Shown here: one piece after another, positions 1 through 9,800 of the stretch
How the letters are laid out: every line of letters begins with the position of its first letter
Position numbering within the stretch: the stretch's first letter is position 1
Source of the DNA: Clostridium thermosuccinogenes
GTDB taxonomy: Bacteria; Bacillota; Clostridia; Acetivibrionales; DSM-5807
Direction: 5' to 3'
Length of the DNA: 64,000 nt
NCBI RefSeq assembly: GCF_002896855.1
Contig: NZ_CP021850.1
Span: forward strand, 62,001-126,000
Notes under the pieces: generated by a model
The model's database searches: none
The model's input: only the letters and a program-made list of their open reading frames with translations
What the model was told of the DNA's origin: nothing
Made by a program: the position numbers and the translations under genes

Positions 1-176
1 TTTGCTCCCATTTTTTTCAGCTTATCTGTTATGTATGAAACCTTTTTGTCAGAACCGGATACTTTGTATCCCAGATCCAACAGAATTTCTGCCAAACCAC
101 TCATGCTGCTTCCGCCTATACCTATAAAATGTATATGCTCTATATTTTGTGAGTCAAGCAAGGTTAATCGTTTCAA
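1..176 (-). CDS. murC: UDP-N-acetylmuramate--L-alanine ligase MurC, N-terminal fragment
   Basis: Only the first 58 codons are inside the window; the gene runs off the left edge. MurC is the cytoplasmic ATP-dependent ligase that adds L-Ala to UDP-MurNAc in peptidoglycan synthesis. The visible part begins [20 protein letters not shown] and continues through [17 protein letters not shown] and SGSD, the Rossmann-type nucleotide-sugar-binding start typical of MurC ([13 protein letters not shown]). The start is TTG at 176, chosen because AAGGAG lies 8 bases upstream and the conserved motif follows at once. It is divergent from purR, an arrangement I recall from other Clostridia. Confidence 0.93.
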   Translation of the reverse strand, partial: MKRLTLLDSQNIEHIHFIGIGGSSMSGLAEILLDLGYKVSGSDKKVSYITDKLKKMGA

Positions 177-355
177 AATAAACACTCCTTCAATTGAAAA
201 ATGTGCAGCATATAATAATACTTCTTTTTCTAAATAATACACCTTTTTTGGCTATTTGTAAAAACGCAAAATTCCCAATTATTATTATATGCATAATCTG
301 GCATAATTATTAACAATAATTAGAAATTTTTATTAAATATCAATTATTCTGTTAT

Positions 356-411
356 TTTTCCGAATAATTAAAATAAAAAGTGTTAAAATATTCGTAATTA
401 TATAGTATAAT
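356..411 (+). promoter_or_regulatory. Candidate purR promoter with paired PurBox-like sites
   Basis: Two inverted sites flank the promoter region: TTTTCCGAATAAT (356-368) and its mirror AATATTCGTAATT (387-399), 18 bases apart. They resemble the PurBox consensus AWWWCCGAACWWT, which in Bacillus occurs as inverted pairs about 16-17 bases apart. A TATAAT hexamer is at 406-411 with a weak -35 (TTAAAA, 383-388). This fits autoregulation of purR. The boxes deviate from consensus at a few positions, so this is a candidate only. Confidence 0.4.
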
Positions 412-442
412 ATATCTAATAATTTTCTGAATTGAGGTTGAA

Positions 443-1270
443 ATGATGGATAAACTCCCAAGAAATGAACGCATAGCGACATTAGTAAAATTGCTTTCCG
501 ACTCCCCGGGCAAAATTTTTACCCTAGGAGGCTTTGCTGAAATGTTCGGGTCTGCAAAGTCAACCATCAGCGAGGATATTGATATAGTAGGGAACATATT
601 GTCAAAACTGGATTTGGGTCATGTGGAGACAATATCCGGAGCCTTGGGAGGAGTGAGATTTATTCCTTCAATGAGCAAAGACAGGGCTGTACGTATCCTG
701 GAGGGCCTTTGTGCTGAGCTATGCAGGAAGGAGCGCCTTCTTCCTGGGGGGTTTATTTACATGCTGGATATAATATATAATCCTGAGTGGATCGACGATA
801 TAGGTTATATTTTTGCCGGGCATTTTTTCCCCAAATCCATAGACTACGTAGTAACTGTGGAAACAAAGGGAATACCTCTGGCTCTTGCTACCGCAAAGCA
901 CCTTGGCGTGCCCCTGGTAATAGTCAGACGCAATAGTGAGGCTGCCGAAGGAGCATCCGTAAGCATCAATTATGTATCCGGTTCTTCGAAGAAGCTTCAG
1001 ACAATGGTGCTGTCCCTAAGATCCCTCAAGAGAAACTCCAGGCTGCTTTTTGTGGATGATTTCATGAAGGGCGGAGGTACGGCAAAAGGGATTGCTGAAC
1101 TGGCAAAGGAGTTTGAGTGCGAAGTTGCAGGAATCGGGGTGCTTGTCGAAACCGCGGAACCAAATAAAAAGTTGGTAGAGGAATATTTTTCATTGCTGCT
1201 GCTTCAAAAGGTTGACGAGGAAGCAGGTGTAATCGATATTAAACTAAGCCCCAATTGGAGCCGGATATAA
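443..1270 (+). CDS. purR: Purine operon repressor PurR
   Basis: A 275-residue protein of the Bacillus-type PurR family: an N-terminal winged helix (about residues 1-75) followed by a phosphoribosyltransferase-like domain that binds PRPP as the signal of purine need. The PRPP-binding loop LLFVDDFMKGGGTAKGI (about residues 205-221) matches the family hallmark DDFMKxGGT. The start is ATG 443 behind a GAGG element; a second ATG follows directly. Placement next to spoVG and glmU is the conserved Firmicute order. It acts in the cytoplasm as a DNA-binding repressor of purine synthesis genes. Confidence 0.95.
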   Translation: MMDKLPRNERIATLVKLLSDSPGKIFTLGGFAEMFGSAKSTISEDIDIVGNILSKLDLGHVETISGALGGVRFIPSMSKDRAVRILEGLCAELCRKERLLPGGFIYMLDIIYNPEWIDDIGYIFAGHFFPKSIDYVVTVETKGIPLALATAKHLGVPLVIVRRNSEAAEGASVSINYVSGSSKKLQTMVLSLRSLKRNSRLLFVDDFMKGGGTAKGIAELAKEFECEVAGIGVLVETAEPNKKLVEEYFSLLLLQKVDEEAGVIDIKLSPNWSRI

Positions 1271-1346
1271 TGTTGGTATAATTAAGTTAAAAGTAGACAA
1301 TATATTATTGAATATTAAAAATATATAAAAAATAATTTATAAAAGA

Positions 1347-1371
1347 AGGAAATATGAAATTTATATCGAAT
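1347..1371 (+). promoter_or_regulatory. Sigma-H type promoter of spoVG
   Basis: AGGAAAT (1347-1353), 14 bases, then GAAT (1368-1371). This is the same element order and spacing as the sigma-H promoter of Bacillus subtilis spoVG as I recall it (AGGATTT-N14-GAATT). It lies about 40 bases ahead of the spoVG start codon. Confidence 0.65.
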
Positions 1372-1411
1372 AATTATATATACATTATATTACGGAAGGT
1401 GGTAGCATCTT

Positions 1412-1675
1412 ATGGAGATCACGGACATTCGCATTAGAAAGATCGATGTTGAAGGCAAGATGAAAGCGGTTGTTTCTGTAACATTTGATAACGAGTTTGT
1501 TGTCCATGATATAAAGGTTATAGAAAGTCAGAACGGCCTATTTATTGCAATGCCAAGCAGAAAAACTCCGGACGGTGAATTCAAAGATATCGCACATCCT
1601 ATAAATGCGGCTGCAAGAGAAAAGATACAGAAAGCAATCCTGGAAAAATATGAGACTACTGCATCAGCCGAATAA
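1412..1675 (+). CDS. spoVG: Septation / RNA-binding regulator SpoVG
   Basis: An 87-residue SpoVG protein. The sequence begins [11 protein letters not shown] and contains the family core [15 protein letters not shown] and [21 protein letters not shown]. SpoVG is a small conserved nucleic-acid-binding protein that affects sporulation septation and many other processes in Firmicutes. The start is supported by GGAAGGTGG upstream. It is monocistronic here, with its own sigma-H like promoter and a terminator at 1761-1794. The length matches the family (about 85-100 residues). Confidence 0.96.
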   Translation: MEITDIRIRKIDVEGKMKAVVSVTFDNEFVVHDIKVIESQNGLFIAMPSRKTPDGEFKDIAHPINAAAREKIQKAILEKYETTASAE

Positions 1676-1760
1676 TTGGTAAGATAAGATTTCATTTCCA
1701 CGAAATTAAGTTCTTGTTTATTAACAGCTGAATTATATTAACATTGCACATGATGAGGAC

Positions 1761-1794
1761 AAACCTTTCGCTCAACGTGAAGGGTTTTTTTATT
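1761..1794 (+). terminator. Intrinsic terminator after spoVG
   Basis: Inverted repeat AACCTTTCGC / GTGAAGGGTT with a 5-base loop, followed by TTTTTTTATT. Confidence 0.75.
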
Positions 1795-1912
1795 ATTCCG
1801 GGTTTTGGAAACAGCTTTAATTTTAGGGGTTTTAATACGTCACTAAATTTGCTTGTTGAAAAAGGAAAGGAAAAGTGAGAAAATATAACCGGAAAAAAGG
1901 AGGGTAATGGAA

Positions 1913-3295
1913 ATGGAATATATTGCGGCCCTTATCCTGGCAGCAGGAGAAGGAAAAAGGATGAAATCTAACACTTCAAAGGTTTTACATAAAGTTGCGG
2001 GAAAACCTGTTGTAGAATGGGTTTACGAGTCGGTGAAAAAGGCAGGAATAGAAGACAGCATATTGGTTGTGGGGCATAAAGCCGACCAGGTTAAAGAATA
2101 TATGAAGGACAGAGTAAAATATGCTTTTCAGGAGAAGCAGCTGGGTACCGGCCATGCGGTCATGCAGGCAGAGGAGTTCCTTGCCGGTAAAGACGGTTAT
2201 GTGCTGGTGCTTTATGGAGATACACCTCTGATAACATCGCAGACAATTTCAGATACATTAAAATTCCATAAAGAAAATAACAATTCTGCCACGGTTATAA
2301 CGGCAGAATTAAGCGACCCTACAGGCTATGGAAGGATAGTAAGGGATGATAAAGGGAATGTATTGAGGATAGTTGAGCATAAGGATGCCAATGATGAGGA
2401 AAGAAGCATAAAAGAGGTTAATTCCGGAATGTACTGCTTCACTATAAAATACCTCCTCGAGGCTCTTAAGGGATTGAGCAATAATAACAGCCAGGGAGAG
2501 TATTACCTTACCGATACTCTGGAAATACTTATTAACAGAGGCTTAAAGGTAGGCACCATTAAAGTGGCAGACTCCAGCGAGATTCTTGGAATAAACGACA
2601 GGGTTCAGCTGGCAGAAGCTTCTGAAATCATGAGAAGGCGCATACTTACAAAGCTTATGAGGTCCGGAGTTACGATAATTGACCCTGCTTCGACATACAT
2701 AGATGATGGTGTGGAAATCGGTATGGATACCATAATATATCCGGGAACAATACTGGAGAAGGGCACTGTTATCGGAGAAAATTGCATTATTGGGCCAAAT
2801 AGCAGGATAGTAGGCGCCACAATAGGCAATAATGTTGAAGTGAATAATTCTGTAGTGCTGGAAAGCACGGTAGGGGATGACACACATGTCGGTCCTTTTG
2901 CTTACATGAGGCCGGGAAGCACAGTGGGAAGGCATGTAAAGATAGGAGATTTTGTTGAGATAAAGAACTCAAATATAGGGGATGAAACCAAGATATCTCA
3001 TCTTACCTATGTTGGAGATGCAGACGTCGGAAAGAATGTAAACTTAGGCTGCGGCGTTGTATTTGTCAACTATGACGGCAAGAAAAAGAACAGGACGGTT
3101 GTTGGCGATAACGCTTTTATTGGATGCAATGTGAATTTGGTATCTCCGGTGAAGGTCGGGGAGGATGCCTATATAGCTGCCGGATCAACCATAACGGAGG
3201 AGGTTCCGGAGAACTCTCTGGCTATTGCTAGGTGCAGGCAGACAATAAAGGAGAACTGGGTAATCAACAGAGGTATGCAGAGGAAGAAGGATTAA
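1913..3295 (+). CDS. glmU: Bifunctional UDP-GlcNAc pyrophosphorylase / glucosamine-1-phosphate acetyltransferase GlmU
   Basis: A 460-residue GlmU, which makes UDP-GlcNAc for the cell wall by acetylating GlcN-1-P and then uridylylating it. The N-terminal pyrophosphorylase domain starts IAALILAAGEGKRMKS, the nucleotide-binding signature. The C-terminal part is a left-handed beta-helix of hexapeptide repeats (about residues 250-440) with the acetyltransferase motifs around residues 330-390. ATG 1913 is preferred over ATG 1907, because AAGGAGGG ends only 2 bases before 1907 but 8 before 1913. Only about 24 bases originally separated it from prs; an IS element now occupies that gap. Confidence 0.96.
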   Translation: MEYIAALILAAGEGKRMKSNTSKVLHKVAGKPVVEWVYESVKKAGIEDSILVVGHKADQVKEYMKDRVKYAFQEKQLGTGHAVMQAEEFLAGKDGYVLVLYGDTPLITSQTISDTLKFHKENNNSATVITAELSDPTGYGRIVRDDKGNVLRIVEHKDANDEERSIKEVNSGMYCFTIKYLLEALKGLSNNNSQGEYYLTDTLEILINRGLKVGTIKVADSSEILGINDRVQLAEASEIMRRRILTKLMRSGVTIIDPASTYIDDGVEIGMDTIIYPGTILEKGTVIGENCIIGPNSRIVGATIGNNVEVNNSVVLESTVGDDTHVGPFAYMRPGSTVGRHVKIGDFVEIKNSNIGDETKISHLTYVGDADVGKNVNLGCGVVFVNYDGKKKNRTVVGDNAFIGCNVNLVSPVKVGEDAYIAAGSTITEEVPENSLAIARCRQTIKENWVINRGMQRKKD

Positions 3296-3296
3296 T

Positions 3297-3304
3297 TATA
3301 TTTA
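3297..3304. repeat. Left copy of 8-bp target duplication (TATATTTA)
   Basis: TATATTTA directly abuts the left inverted repeat of the IS element; the identical octamer follows the right end at 5238-5245. Confidence 0.9.
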
Positions 3305-3419
3305 GGTAGTGTCAAAAGTTCTATGAAAGAATAAAATTTTGACGCCAGAAATGAGAGTATTTACCAAATATGCACATTGGAAACCAAATAAGCAACAAGA
3401 AAAACCATGGGAATATAAT

Positions 3420-3563
3420 ACCTGTGGATTTGATGGATAACCCGCCCGAGGCATGGATAACAAGTGGATAAAGCATTGGCAACGAAAAGCGTGTTGCCAA
3501 CACTTTATCACACAAGTTACCCACACCCCTCAAATCAGCGGGTTACCCACAAACTCCACAGGT
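3420..3563. repeat. Long imperfect hairpin inside the IS element
   Basis: The 317-base noncoding segment 3' of the transposase holds a 144-bp imperfect palindrome. The outer arms are ACCTGTGGATTTGATGGATA (3420-3439) against the complement of 3544-3563. The inner arms are AGTGGATAAAG.ATTGGCAAC against GTTGCCAA.ACTTTATC, around a loop at about 3485-3490. Several arm units resemble DnaA boxes (AGTGGATAA; TTACCCACA at 3517-3525 and 3543-3551, one mismatch each). Function unknown. Confidence 0.7.
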
Positions 3564-3621
3564 TCGGCGGCGACTGTTTTGCTATGCTATGCTACAAAAA
3601 TAAGAGGATGAATTTCGTTCC

Positions 3622-5052
3622 TTAAGCAGATTGTTGGGCTTTGATGTATTCTTGGGACATTTTAATGAGTGTAACCCACCTGGCAGGCATATTAGGCCGG
3701 TCTTTGAGCTCTTCTAAGACCACCGGCACCCTGCCTTCCAGAGAGGAATGAGGCCTTAGGAAGTTGAAGTAGGCTACAAACAGTGTAAGGAAGGATACTG
3801 AACCTGCATAGTTGTTAAAACCGTTGGTGGGTCTGTAGTTTCCCTTGAAGGTGCGGTTTAACCTTTCGATGATCTGCTTTAAAGGCCTGTATTCTTCGGA
3901 GATAGGGTCGTCGTTGGTAAGACCGATTACCTGCTTTATGTCAAAGTGGATGCCGTACTGGGCGAAATAGTGTTGAGCAAGCATGTAAATAGGGTTCCCG
4001 TCAAAGATCAGGGTAAGATCCTCAGGAAGCTTATCGAACTTGGACAATGCTTCGTCAAGAGCATAAATTGCAGCTTTAACATCACGGTTGGCAGAGACGG
4101 GGTATGAGAGGATAATCTTCTTTACTGCGTCGAATATAAAGAATACGTAATGCCATTTGCCCAGAACCTTTATGTACGTCTCATCCCCGCAGATGGAATC
4201 TGAGAGATCATACTTGTAGTTGTCAATGAAGGGTTTAATGTTTGTGGCAACAGCATCGGCATAATTTGATACCGACTGATGAGAAACACTTACACCATGT
4301 ACTTCACGCATAAGGGCAGCTGTCATCCGGGTAGAAAGGCCAAAATTGACATGGTATGTAAGTATCAGCCCCAGGACGTGAGGAGAGACATAAAGCCTTG
4401 ATATATCTACACTCGGAGGCTGGGAAGGCTTTCTTACCAAAGGCTCAAAGTCAATATCAAACTCCCTGTAGATGTAATGGAGCTTGAAATCATGTGGAGA
4501 AGACTTGTAGCGCTGCTTGTCTTCCTCGGACATGGAATTGAGCCTGTCAAGGTAATAGGGGCACTTGGAGTTGGTGCACTTATGTACGTTGAAGTCCTTA
4601 CGCTCTTTCTTAAGTTCCAGTGTCCTTCCACAGTGGGGGCAGAGGAAGATGAGATTTTTTAGGTAACGGTTTTTCTTGTTGAAAGTGCACTTGCAGACTT
4701 TGCATAAGTACTGGCCTTTACCACCGGTATTGTCGTAAAGGTATTCATGAGGAGCTCCACATCTTGGGCAGGCCATAGTATCAGGGACTGTAGAAGCTTT
4801 TCTCCTTGTAATAGGGGTTATAAGCTTACCGGTTTCCTTGAGATGATTTGAAATAAGCTGCTTATAATCAAGCTTCTCAAGTGTCTCAATAATCGGCATG
4901 GTATCCACCACAAGCTTGCGGTAAGGCTTCCTAACAGGCTCATCGTAGTACTTGCGGACGGATCCTTTACTAAAGAGTGCACACATGAGGTAAATGATAA
5001 TTTTAGCTTGTATTTGAATGTATAGTAGTAAAACTGTTATAATGTTGTTCAA
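3622..5052 (-). CDS. IS6-like DDE transposase with zinc-ribbon N-terminus
   Basis: A 476-residue transposase. Two Cys4-type zinc ribbons are visible in the N-terminal third (ACPRCG...YLCKVCKC and FLCPHCG...KCTNSKCPYY). The catalytic domain follows with the DDE residues in GDETYIKVLGKWHY, LIFDGNP and IIERLNRTFKG, the pattern of the IS6/IS240 group. The ORF starts at TTG 5052 with AAAGGAG about 10 bases upstream; a later ATG (MCALFSKG) is possible. The ends and target duplication make it look functional. The first 22 residues are unusually hydrophobic, so the exact start is uncertain. Confidence 0.88.
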   Translation of the reverse strand: MNNIITVLLLYIQIQAKIIIYLMCALFSKGSVRKYYDEPVRKPYRKLVVDTMPIIETLEKLDYKQLISNHLKETGKLITPITRRKASTVPDTMACPRCGAPHEYLYDNTGGKGQYLCKVCKCTFNKKNRYLKNLIFLCPHCGRTLELKKERKDFNVHKCTNSKCPYYLDRLNSMSEEDKQRYKSSPHDFKLHYIYREFDIDFEPLVRKPSQPPSVDISRLYVSPHVLGLILTYHVNFGLSTRMTAALMREVHGVSVSHQSVSNYADAVATNIKPFIDNYKYDLSDSICGDETYIKVLGKWHYVFFIFDAVKKIILSYPVSANRDVKAAIYALDEALSKFDKLPEDLTLIFDGNPIYMLAQHYFAQYGIHFDIKQVIGLTNDDPISEEYRPLKQIIERLNRTFKGNYRPTNGFNNYAGSVSFLTLFVAYFNFLRPHSSLEGRVPVVLEELKDRPNMPARWVTLIKMSQEYIKAQQSA

Positions 5053-5237
5053 AGGTACTTAACTCCTTTCTTTGGGGGTTGTCCAGCAACAACATTATAC
5101 CAAAAAAAGGGCAAGTACCTTTGCCTTTCTATACATTCTTAATTTCCAGTTAAATGAGGGTAAAACCCTTAATAATATAAAAGCAAGTAAAACCAAGGGT
5201 TAGAGGTCAAAAGCATATCAAAACTTTTGACACTACC

Positions 5238-5245
5238 TATATTTA
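5238..5245. repeat. Right copy of 8-bp target duplication (TATATTTA)
   Basis: Matches 3297-3304 exactly and is followed directly by the prs ribosome binding site GGAGAGGG. Confidence 0.9.
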
Positions 5246-5260
5246 GGAGAGGGTAAATCT

Positions 5261-6220
5261 ATGAATTTGCATGGAAAAGATATTAAAATTTTTTCTGGAA
5301 ATTCCAATAGGGCTTTGGCAGAAGAGATAGCGGAAAGAATCGGGTTGCCTGTAGGTAAAGCGACGGTTGGGAAATTCAGCGATGGAGAGACCAGCATAAA
5401 TATCGGAGAGGTTGTAAGAGGATCGGATGTTTTTATCATCCAGTCAACCTGTGATCCTGTGAATGACAATCTCGTTGAGCTCCTTATAATGATAGATGCC
5501 ATGAAAAGAGCTTCTGCGGGCAGGATAACAGCAGTCATTCCATATTACGGTTATGCAAGGCAGGACAGAAAAGCCAGGGCCAGGGATCCGATTTCAGCTA
5601 AGCTGGTGGCCAACTTAATAACAGTGGCCGGCGCCGACAGGATTCTGACAATGGATCTGCATGCCCCTCAGCTTCAGGGCTTCTTTGATATACCGGTGGA
5701 TCACCTGCACGGAGGCCCCATATTGGCCGAGCATTTTAAAGCTAAGTTCCAAAGTCTTGATGATGTCGTAGTGGTTGCGCCGGATGTAGGCGGAGTTACC
5801 CGTGCCAGGAAGTTCGCCGAGGTTTTGGAAGTACCTCTGGCAATTATCGATAAAAGAAGGCCCAAAGCCAATGTATCTGAAATAATGAACATAATAGGTG
5901 ATGTGGAGAATAAGAGGGTAATCCTCATTGATGATATCATAGATACCGGAGGCACTATAGTAAATGCAGCCAATGCACTTAGGGAAATAGGGGCTAAGGA
6001 AGTATACGCCTGCTGTACCCATGGTGTGCTGTCCGGACCGGCAATTGAGAGAATACAAGCATCCCAACTGGAAAAGCTTGTGATGCTTAATACTATACCC
6101 TTGCCGGAGGAAAAAAGGATAGACAAGATTGTGCAGCTATCTGTGGCAGGAATATTAGCTGAAGCCATCGAAAGGATTTACAGTGATAAATCCATAAGTA
6201 CACTGTTTACGCAGCGCTAA
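5261..6220 (+). CDS. prs: Ribose-phosphate pyrophosphokinase Prs
   Basis: A 319-residue PRPP synthetase: ribose-5-P plus ATP gives PRPP for purines, pyrimidines, His, Trp and NAD. Family features seen: [21 protein letters not shown] at the N-terminus, [26 protein letters not shown], the [21 protein letters not shown] motif, and the PRPP-binding loop [15 protein letters not shown]. The start ATG 5261 has GGAGAGGG 7 bases upstream. The gene normally follows glmU closely; here the IS element separates them by about 2 kb, so transcription from the glmU side is probably reduced. The coding region itself is intact. Confidence 0.96.
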   Translation: MNLHGKDIKIFSGNSNRALAEEIAERIGLPVGKATVGKFSDGETSINIGEVVRGSDVFIIQSTCDPVNDNLVELLIMIDAMKRASAGRITAVIPYYGYARQDRKARARDPISAKLVANLITVAGADRILTMDLHAPQLQGFFDIPVDHLHGGPILAEHFKAKFQSLDDVVVVAPDVGGVTRARKFAEVLEVPLAIIDKRRPKANVSEIMNIIGDVENKRVILIDDIIDTGGTIVNAANALREIGAKEVYACCTHGVLSGPAIERIQASQLEKLVMLNTIPLPEEKRIDKIVQLSVAGILAEAIERIYSDKSISTLFTQR

Positions 6221-6243
6221 AGTTTTTACATGAGGTGTTCGCT

Positions 6244-6813
6244 TTGGAGGATATTTTTATAATCGTGGGTTTGGGAAATCCCGGCCCACGGTATGACAAT
6301 ACAAGGCATAATGTGGGATTTGATACGATAGACCTGCTTTCTGCCAAACATGGAATAAAAGTTAGCAAGTTAAAGCATAAGGCACTAATAGGCGACGGTA
6401 TGATTGAGGGAAAAAAGGTAATCCTCGTCAAACCGCAGACTTTTATGAATCTCAGCGGAGAAAGCGTGAGAGACATTCTGGAATGGTACAAGGTGCCTCT
6501 CAAAAACCTGATTATAATATATGACGATATTGATCTGGCGCCAGGAAAGATCCGCATACGCCCCAAAGGAAGTGCGGGCACACATAACGGCATGAGGTCT
6601 GTCATATATCAGATACAATCGGATGAATTTCCCCGGGTCAGGATAGGAATAGGCAAAGCGCCTGAAGGATGGGATCTGGCTGATTATGTTCTCAGCAAAT
6701 TCAATCCGGATGAAAGGGAAGTTATATCCGAAAGCATATGCAACGCTGCCGATGCTGTTGCCACGATAATAAAATCGGGAACAGAAACAGCAATGAACAG
6801 GTTTAATGGATAG
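6244..6813 (+). CDS. pth: Peptidyl-tRNA hydrolase Pth
   Basis: About 189 residues. Pth releases peptides from prematurely dropped peptidyl-tRNA in the cytoplasm. The signature IIVGLGNPGPRYDNTRHNVGFDTID contains the catalytic His in TRHNVGF; KPQTFMNLSG and IIYDDIDLAPGKIRIRPKGS.GTHNGM follow. TTG 6244 is chosen because GAGGTG ends 6 bases before it; the in-frame GTG at 6235 lies inside that ribosome binding site. It follows prs by 23 bases and is probably co-transcribed with it and with mfd. Confidence 0.95.
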   Translation: MEDIFIIVGLGNPGPRYDNTRHNVGFDTIDLLSAKHGIKVSKLKHKALIGDGMIEGKKVILVKPQTFMNLSGESVRDILEWYKVPLKNLIIIYDDIDLAPGKIRIRPKGSAGTHNGMRSVIYQIQSDEFPRVRIGIGKAPEGWDLADYVLSKFNPDEREVISESICNAADAVATIIKSGTETAMNRFNG

Positions 6814-6851
6814 GGCGGCAAACAGTAAGTAACAACCAACAACTATATTGG

Positions 6852-9800
6852 ATGGTGAATATGAAGTTTTTAACGGACCCGCTCCTTCAAATTCAGGAAT
6901 ATAATGAAGCTTTAAACAGCATCAAAAATTATACAATGCCGGTCGGTATAAACGGACCGGCTGATTCTCAAAAGGTACATATCTCATACTCCATATTAAG
7001 TCACACAGGGTACAGAGGACTTTTCATAACCTTTAACGAAATGCAGGCACGGAAAATGTATGATGATTTTTCCTGCTTCCTTGGCGATGATGTGGTTTTC
7101 TTTCCTTCAAAGGAAGTGATGATGCATGATGTGGAAGCCAAGAGCAATGATGCTGCATTCCAGAGGATAGAAGCCCTGGGAAGGATAATTGAGGGGAACT
7201 GGAAGGTCATAGTTACCTCTGCCGAGGCAGTGGCTCAAAAGCTCGTGCCCTTGGAACAGTTCAAAAGCAACTTTATAAAAATGGGGTTGGGCGACAGAAT
7301 AAATATCGATGAGTTTACTCAAAAGCTTATTTCCATGGGTTATGAAAGGGTGGCCGTAGTTGAGGGGAAAGGGCAGTTTTCCATACGCGGAGGAATTATT
7401 GACGTATTTTCCATAGACAGCGAGCAGGCGGCACGCATAGAGCTTTTCGACGATGAGATAGATTCGATGAGAAGCTTTGATATACGCTCCCAGCGCTCCA
7501 TCGAAAGACTGGACAGCGTAAGGATAATACCTGCTCGGGAGGCCATATATCCTGCGGAAAAAAGAGCGGACATAATGCGGCATATTAAAGAAGACCTTAA
7601 GGAATACACTGAAAAGGCCAGAAAGAGCGGGGCTGAACACCTGAAGCAGATCAAATCAAAAATTGAGGCGGATATCGACAGGATAGAGAGCGATTACTAT
7701 TTTCCCGGAATTGACAGGTATATACCCTATATAATTGACAATCCTTCCTTTATAGCGGATTATGCCCCCGATGCGGTCATCTTCATGGATGAACCGGCTA
7801 GATTTGCAGAGAGGGTGGACAATATCCTGCTGGAGCATCATGAGATCTGCAGGAACCTGATGGAAAAGGGGCAGATACTTCCCAAAAGCTTTGAAATATA
7901 CTATGATGCTGACAGTTTAAAGGGGAAGCTGGAAAAGGGCAGGATGGTATACCTAAATACCATGCCCCTGGAAAATAAAAGGCTTAAAGAATCTAAAAGC
8001 TACAGCATACCTGCAAAATCAGTGACATCCTACCAAGGCCACCTAGAGCTACTGATAGAGGATATAAAAGCATGGAAAGCAAAAAAAAGCAGCATTGTCA
8101 TACTGTCCGGGCCAGGAGGAAGAGGAAAGCGCCTTTCTGAGTCGCTCATGGAAAAGGAGATCGAAGCTCCTTATGTTGAGGAACTGCCTGAGGATATCCA
8201 GCAGGGACAGATACTAATAACTCACGGCAGCTTAAACAAGGGATTTGAATACCCATCTGTGGGTATTGTAGTAATAAGCGACCGGGAAGTATTCGGGCAG
8301 GACAGGAGGAGCAGGAAGGGTTCGTCGAAAAAAAGCGGAGTTAAGCTTAAAACTTTCACCGATCTAAATATTGGTGATTATGTAGTTCATCAGGCCCATG
8401 GCATAGGCCAGTATGTAGGTATGCAAAAGCTGGTTGTAGATAATGTAAAAAGGGACTATTTGAAGATAAAATATCAGGACGGAGGATATCTATACATACC
8501 TACAAACCAGATGGATCTCATACAGAAGTATATAGGTGCGGAGGGAAAAACACCTCGGCTTAATAAGCTTGGAGGGACGGACTGGGCAAAAACAAAGAAA
8601 AAGGTTAAGGAGTCCCTGCAAGAGCTGGCCGGTGAGCTTGTAAAGCTGTATGCCCAGCGGCAGGCGGTGAAAGGTTTTGCTTTTTCTAAAGACACGGTAT
8701 GGCAAAAACAGTTTGAGGAAATGTTCCCCTATGAGGAAACCGAGGACCAACTTAAGTGCATAGAGGAGATAAAAGCGGATATGGAAGCCCCAAGGCCTAT
8801 GGATCGGCTGCTCTGCGGCGATGTGGGCTACGGGAAGACCGAGGTTGCCATAAGAGCAATTTTCAAGGCTGTTATGGATGGGAAACAGGTTGCGTATCTT
8901 GTGCCTACAACTATCCTTGCTCAACAGCATTACAACAATTTCAGGGAAAGGATGAAGGAGTTCCCTGTAACTGTTGAGGTAATCAGCCGCTTCCGTACCC
9001 AAGCCGAACAAAAACGGATAATAAAGGGTTTGAAGGCAGGCAGTATAGATGTGCTGGTGGGTACCCATAAGCTTCTTCAGAAGGATATACAGTTCAAGAA
9101 TCTGGGGCTCCTGGTTGTGGATGAGGAACAGCGCTTTGGAGTAACCCACAAGGAAAAGCTTAAGAGCCTGAAGACCAATGTGGATGTTTTGACTCTTACG
9201 GCGACACCTATACCAAGAACCCTGCACATGTCGCTTATCGGCATCAGAGATATAAGCGTAATTGAAGATCCCCCCGAGGAACGCTATCCTGTTCAGACTT
9301 ACGTAATGGAGTATAATCCTGATGTCATACGGGATGCGATAAACCGTGAATTGGCCCGGGGAGGACAGGTATTTTATCTTTACAACAGGGTCCGTTCTAT
9401 ACAGCTGAAAGCGACCGAAATACAGAACCTCGTACCTGATGCCAGAATCGGAGTTGCTCATGGGCAGATGGACGAAAAGCAGTTGGAGGATACCATGTTC
9501 AGCTTCTTAAACAAGGAGTTTGACATCCTTGTGTGCACTACCATTATTGAGTCGGGGCTGGACATGCCAAATGTCAATACGATAATTGTGGAAGATGCAG
9601 ACAAATTAGGCCTGGCCCAGCTGTACCAGATAAGGGGGAGGGTTGGACGCTCAAACAGGCTCGCTTATGCTTATATAACCTATAAGAAGGATAAGGCTCT
9701 TTCGGAGGTGGCGGAAAAAAGGCTTCAAGCCATAAAGGAATTTACGGAGCTGGGTTCCGGATTTAAGATCGCCATGAGAGACCTTGAGATAAGAGGGGCA

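Larger units (their letters stand above)
3305..5237 (-). mobile_element. Intact IS6-like insertion sequence (1933 bp)
   Basis: The element is bounded by perfect 16-bp terminal inverted repeats, GGTAGTGTCAAAAGTT at 3305-3320 and its complement at 5222-5237. It is flanked by an 8-bp direct repeat. An 8-bp duplication and GG...TGTCAAA-type ends are typical of the IS6 group, but the element is about twice the usual IS6 length because the transposase carries an N-terminal zinc-ribbon region and there are about 300 bases of noncoding DNA at the left. It lies between the glmU stop and the prs ribosome binding site. Perfect repeats suggest recent insertion. Confidence 0.9.

Noticed and set aside
5222-5260. 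Hybrid promoter formed by the IS end (TTGACA) and prs upstream DNA
   Set aside because: The nearest -10-like sequence (TAAATC) is 21 bases away, too far for a normal promoter.
8490-9461. 323-codon minus-strand frame inside mfd
   Set aside because: Antisense to the conserved helicase core; no ribosome binding site and no recognisable protein.
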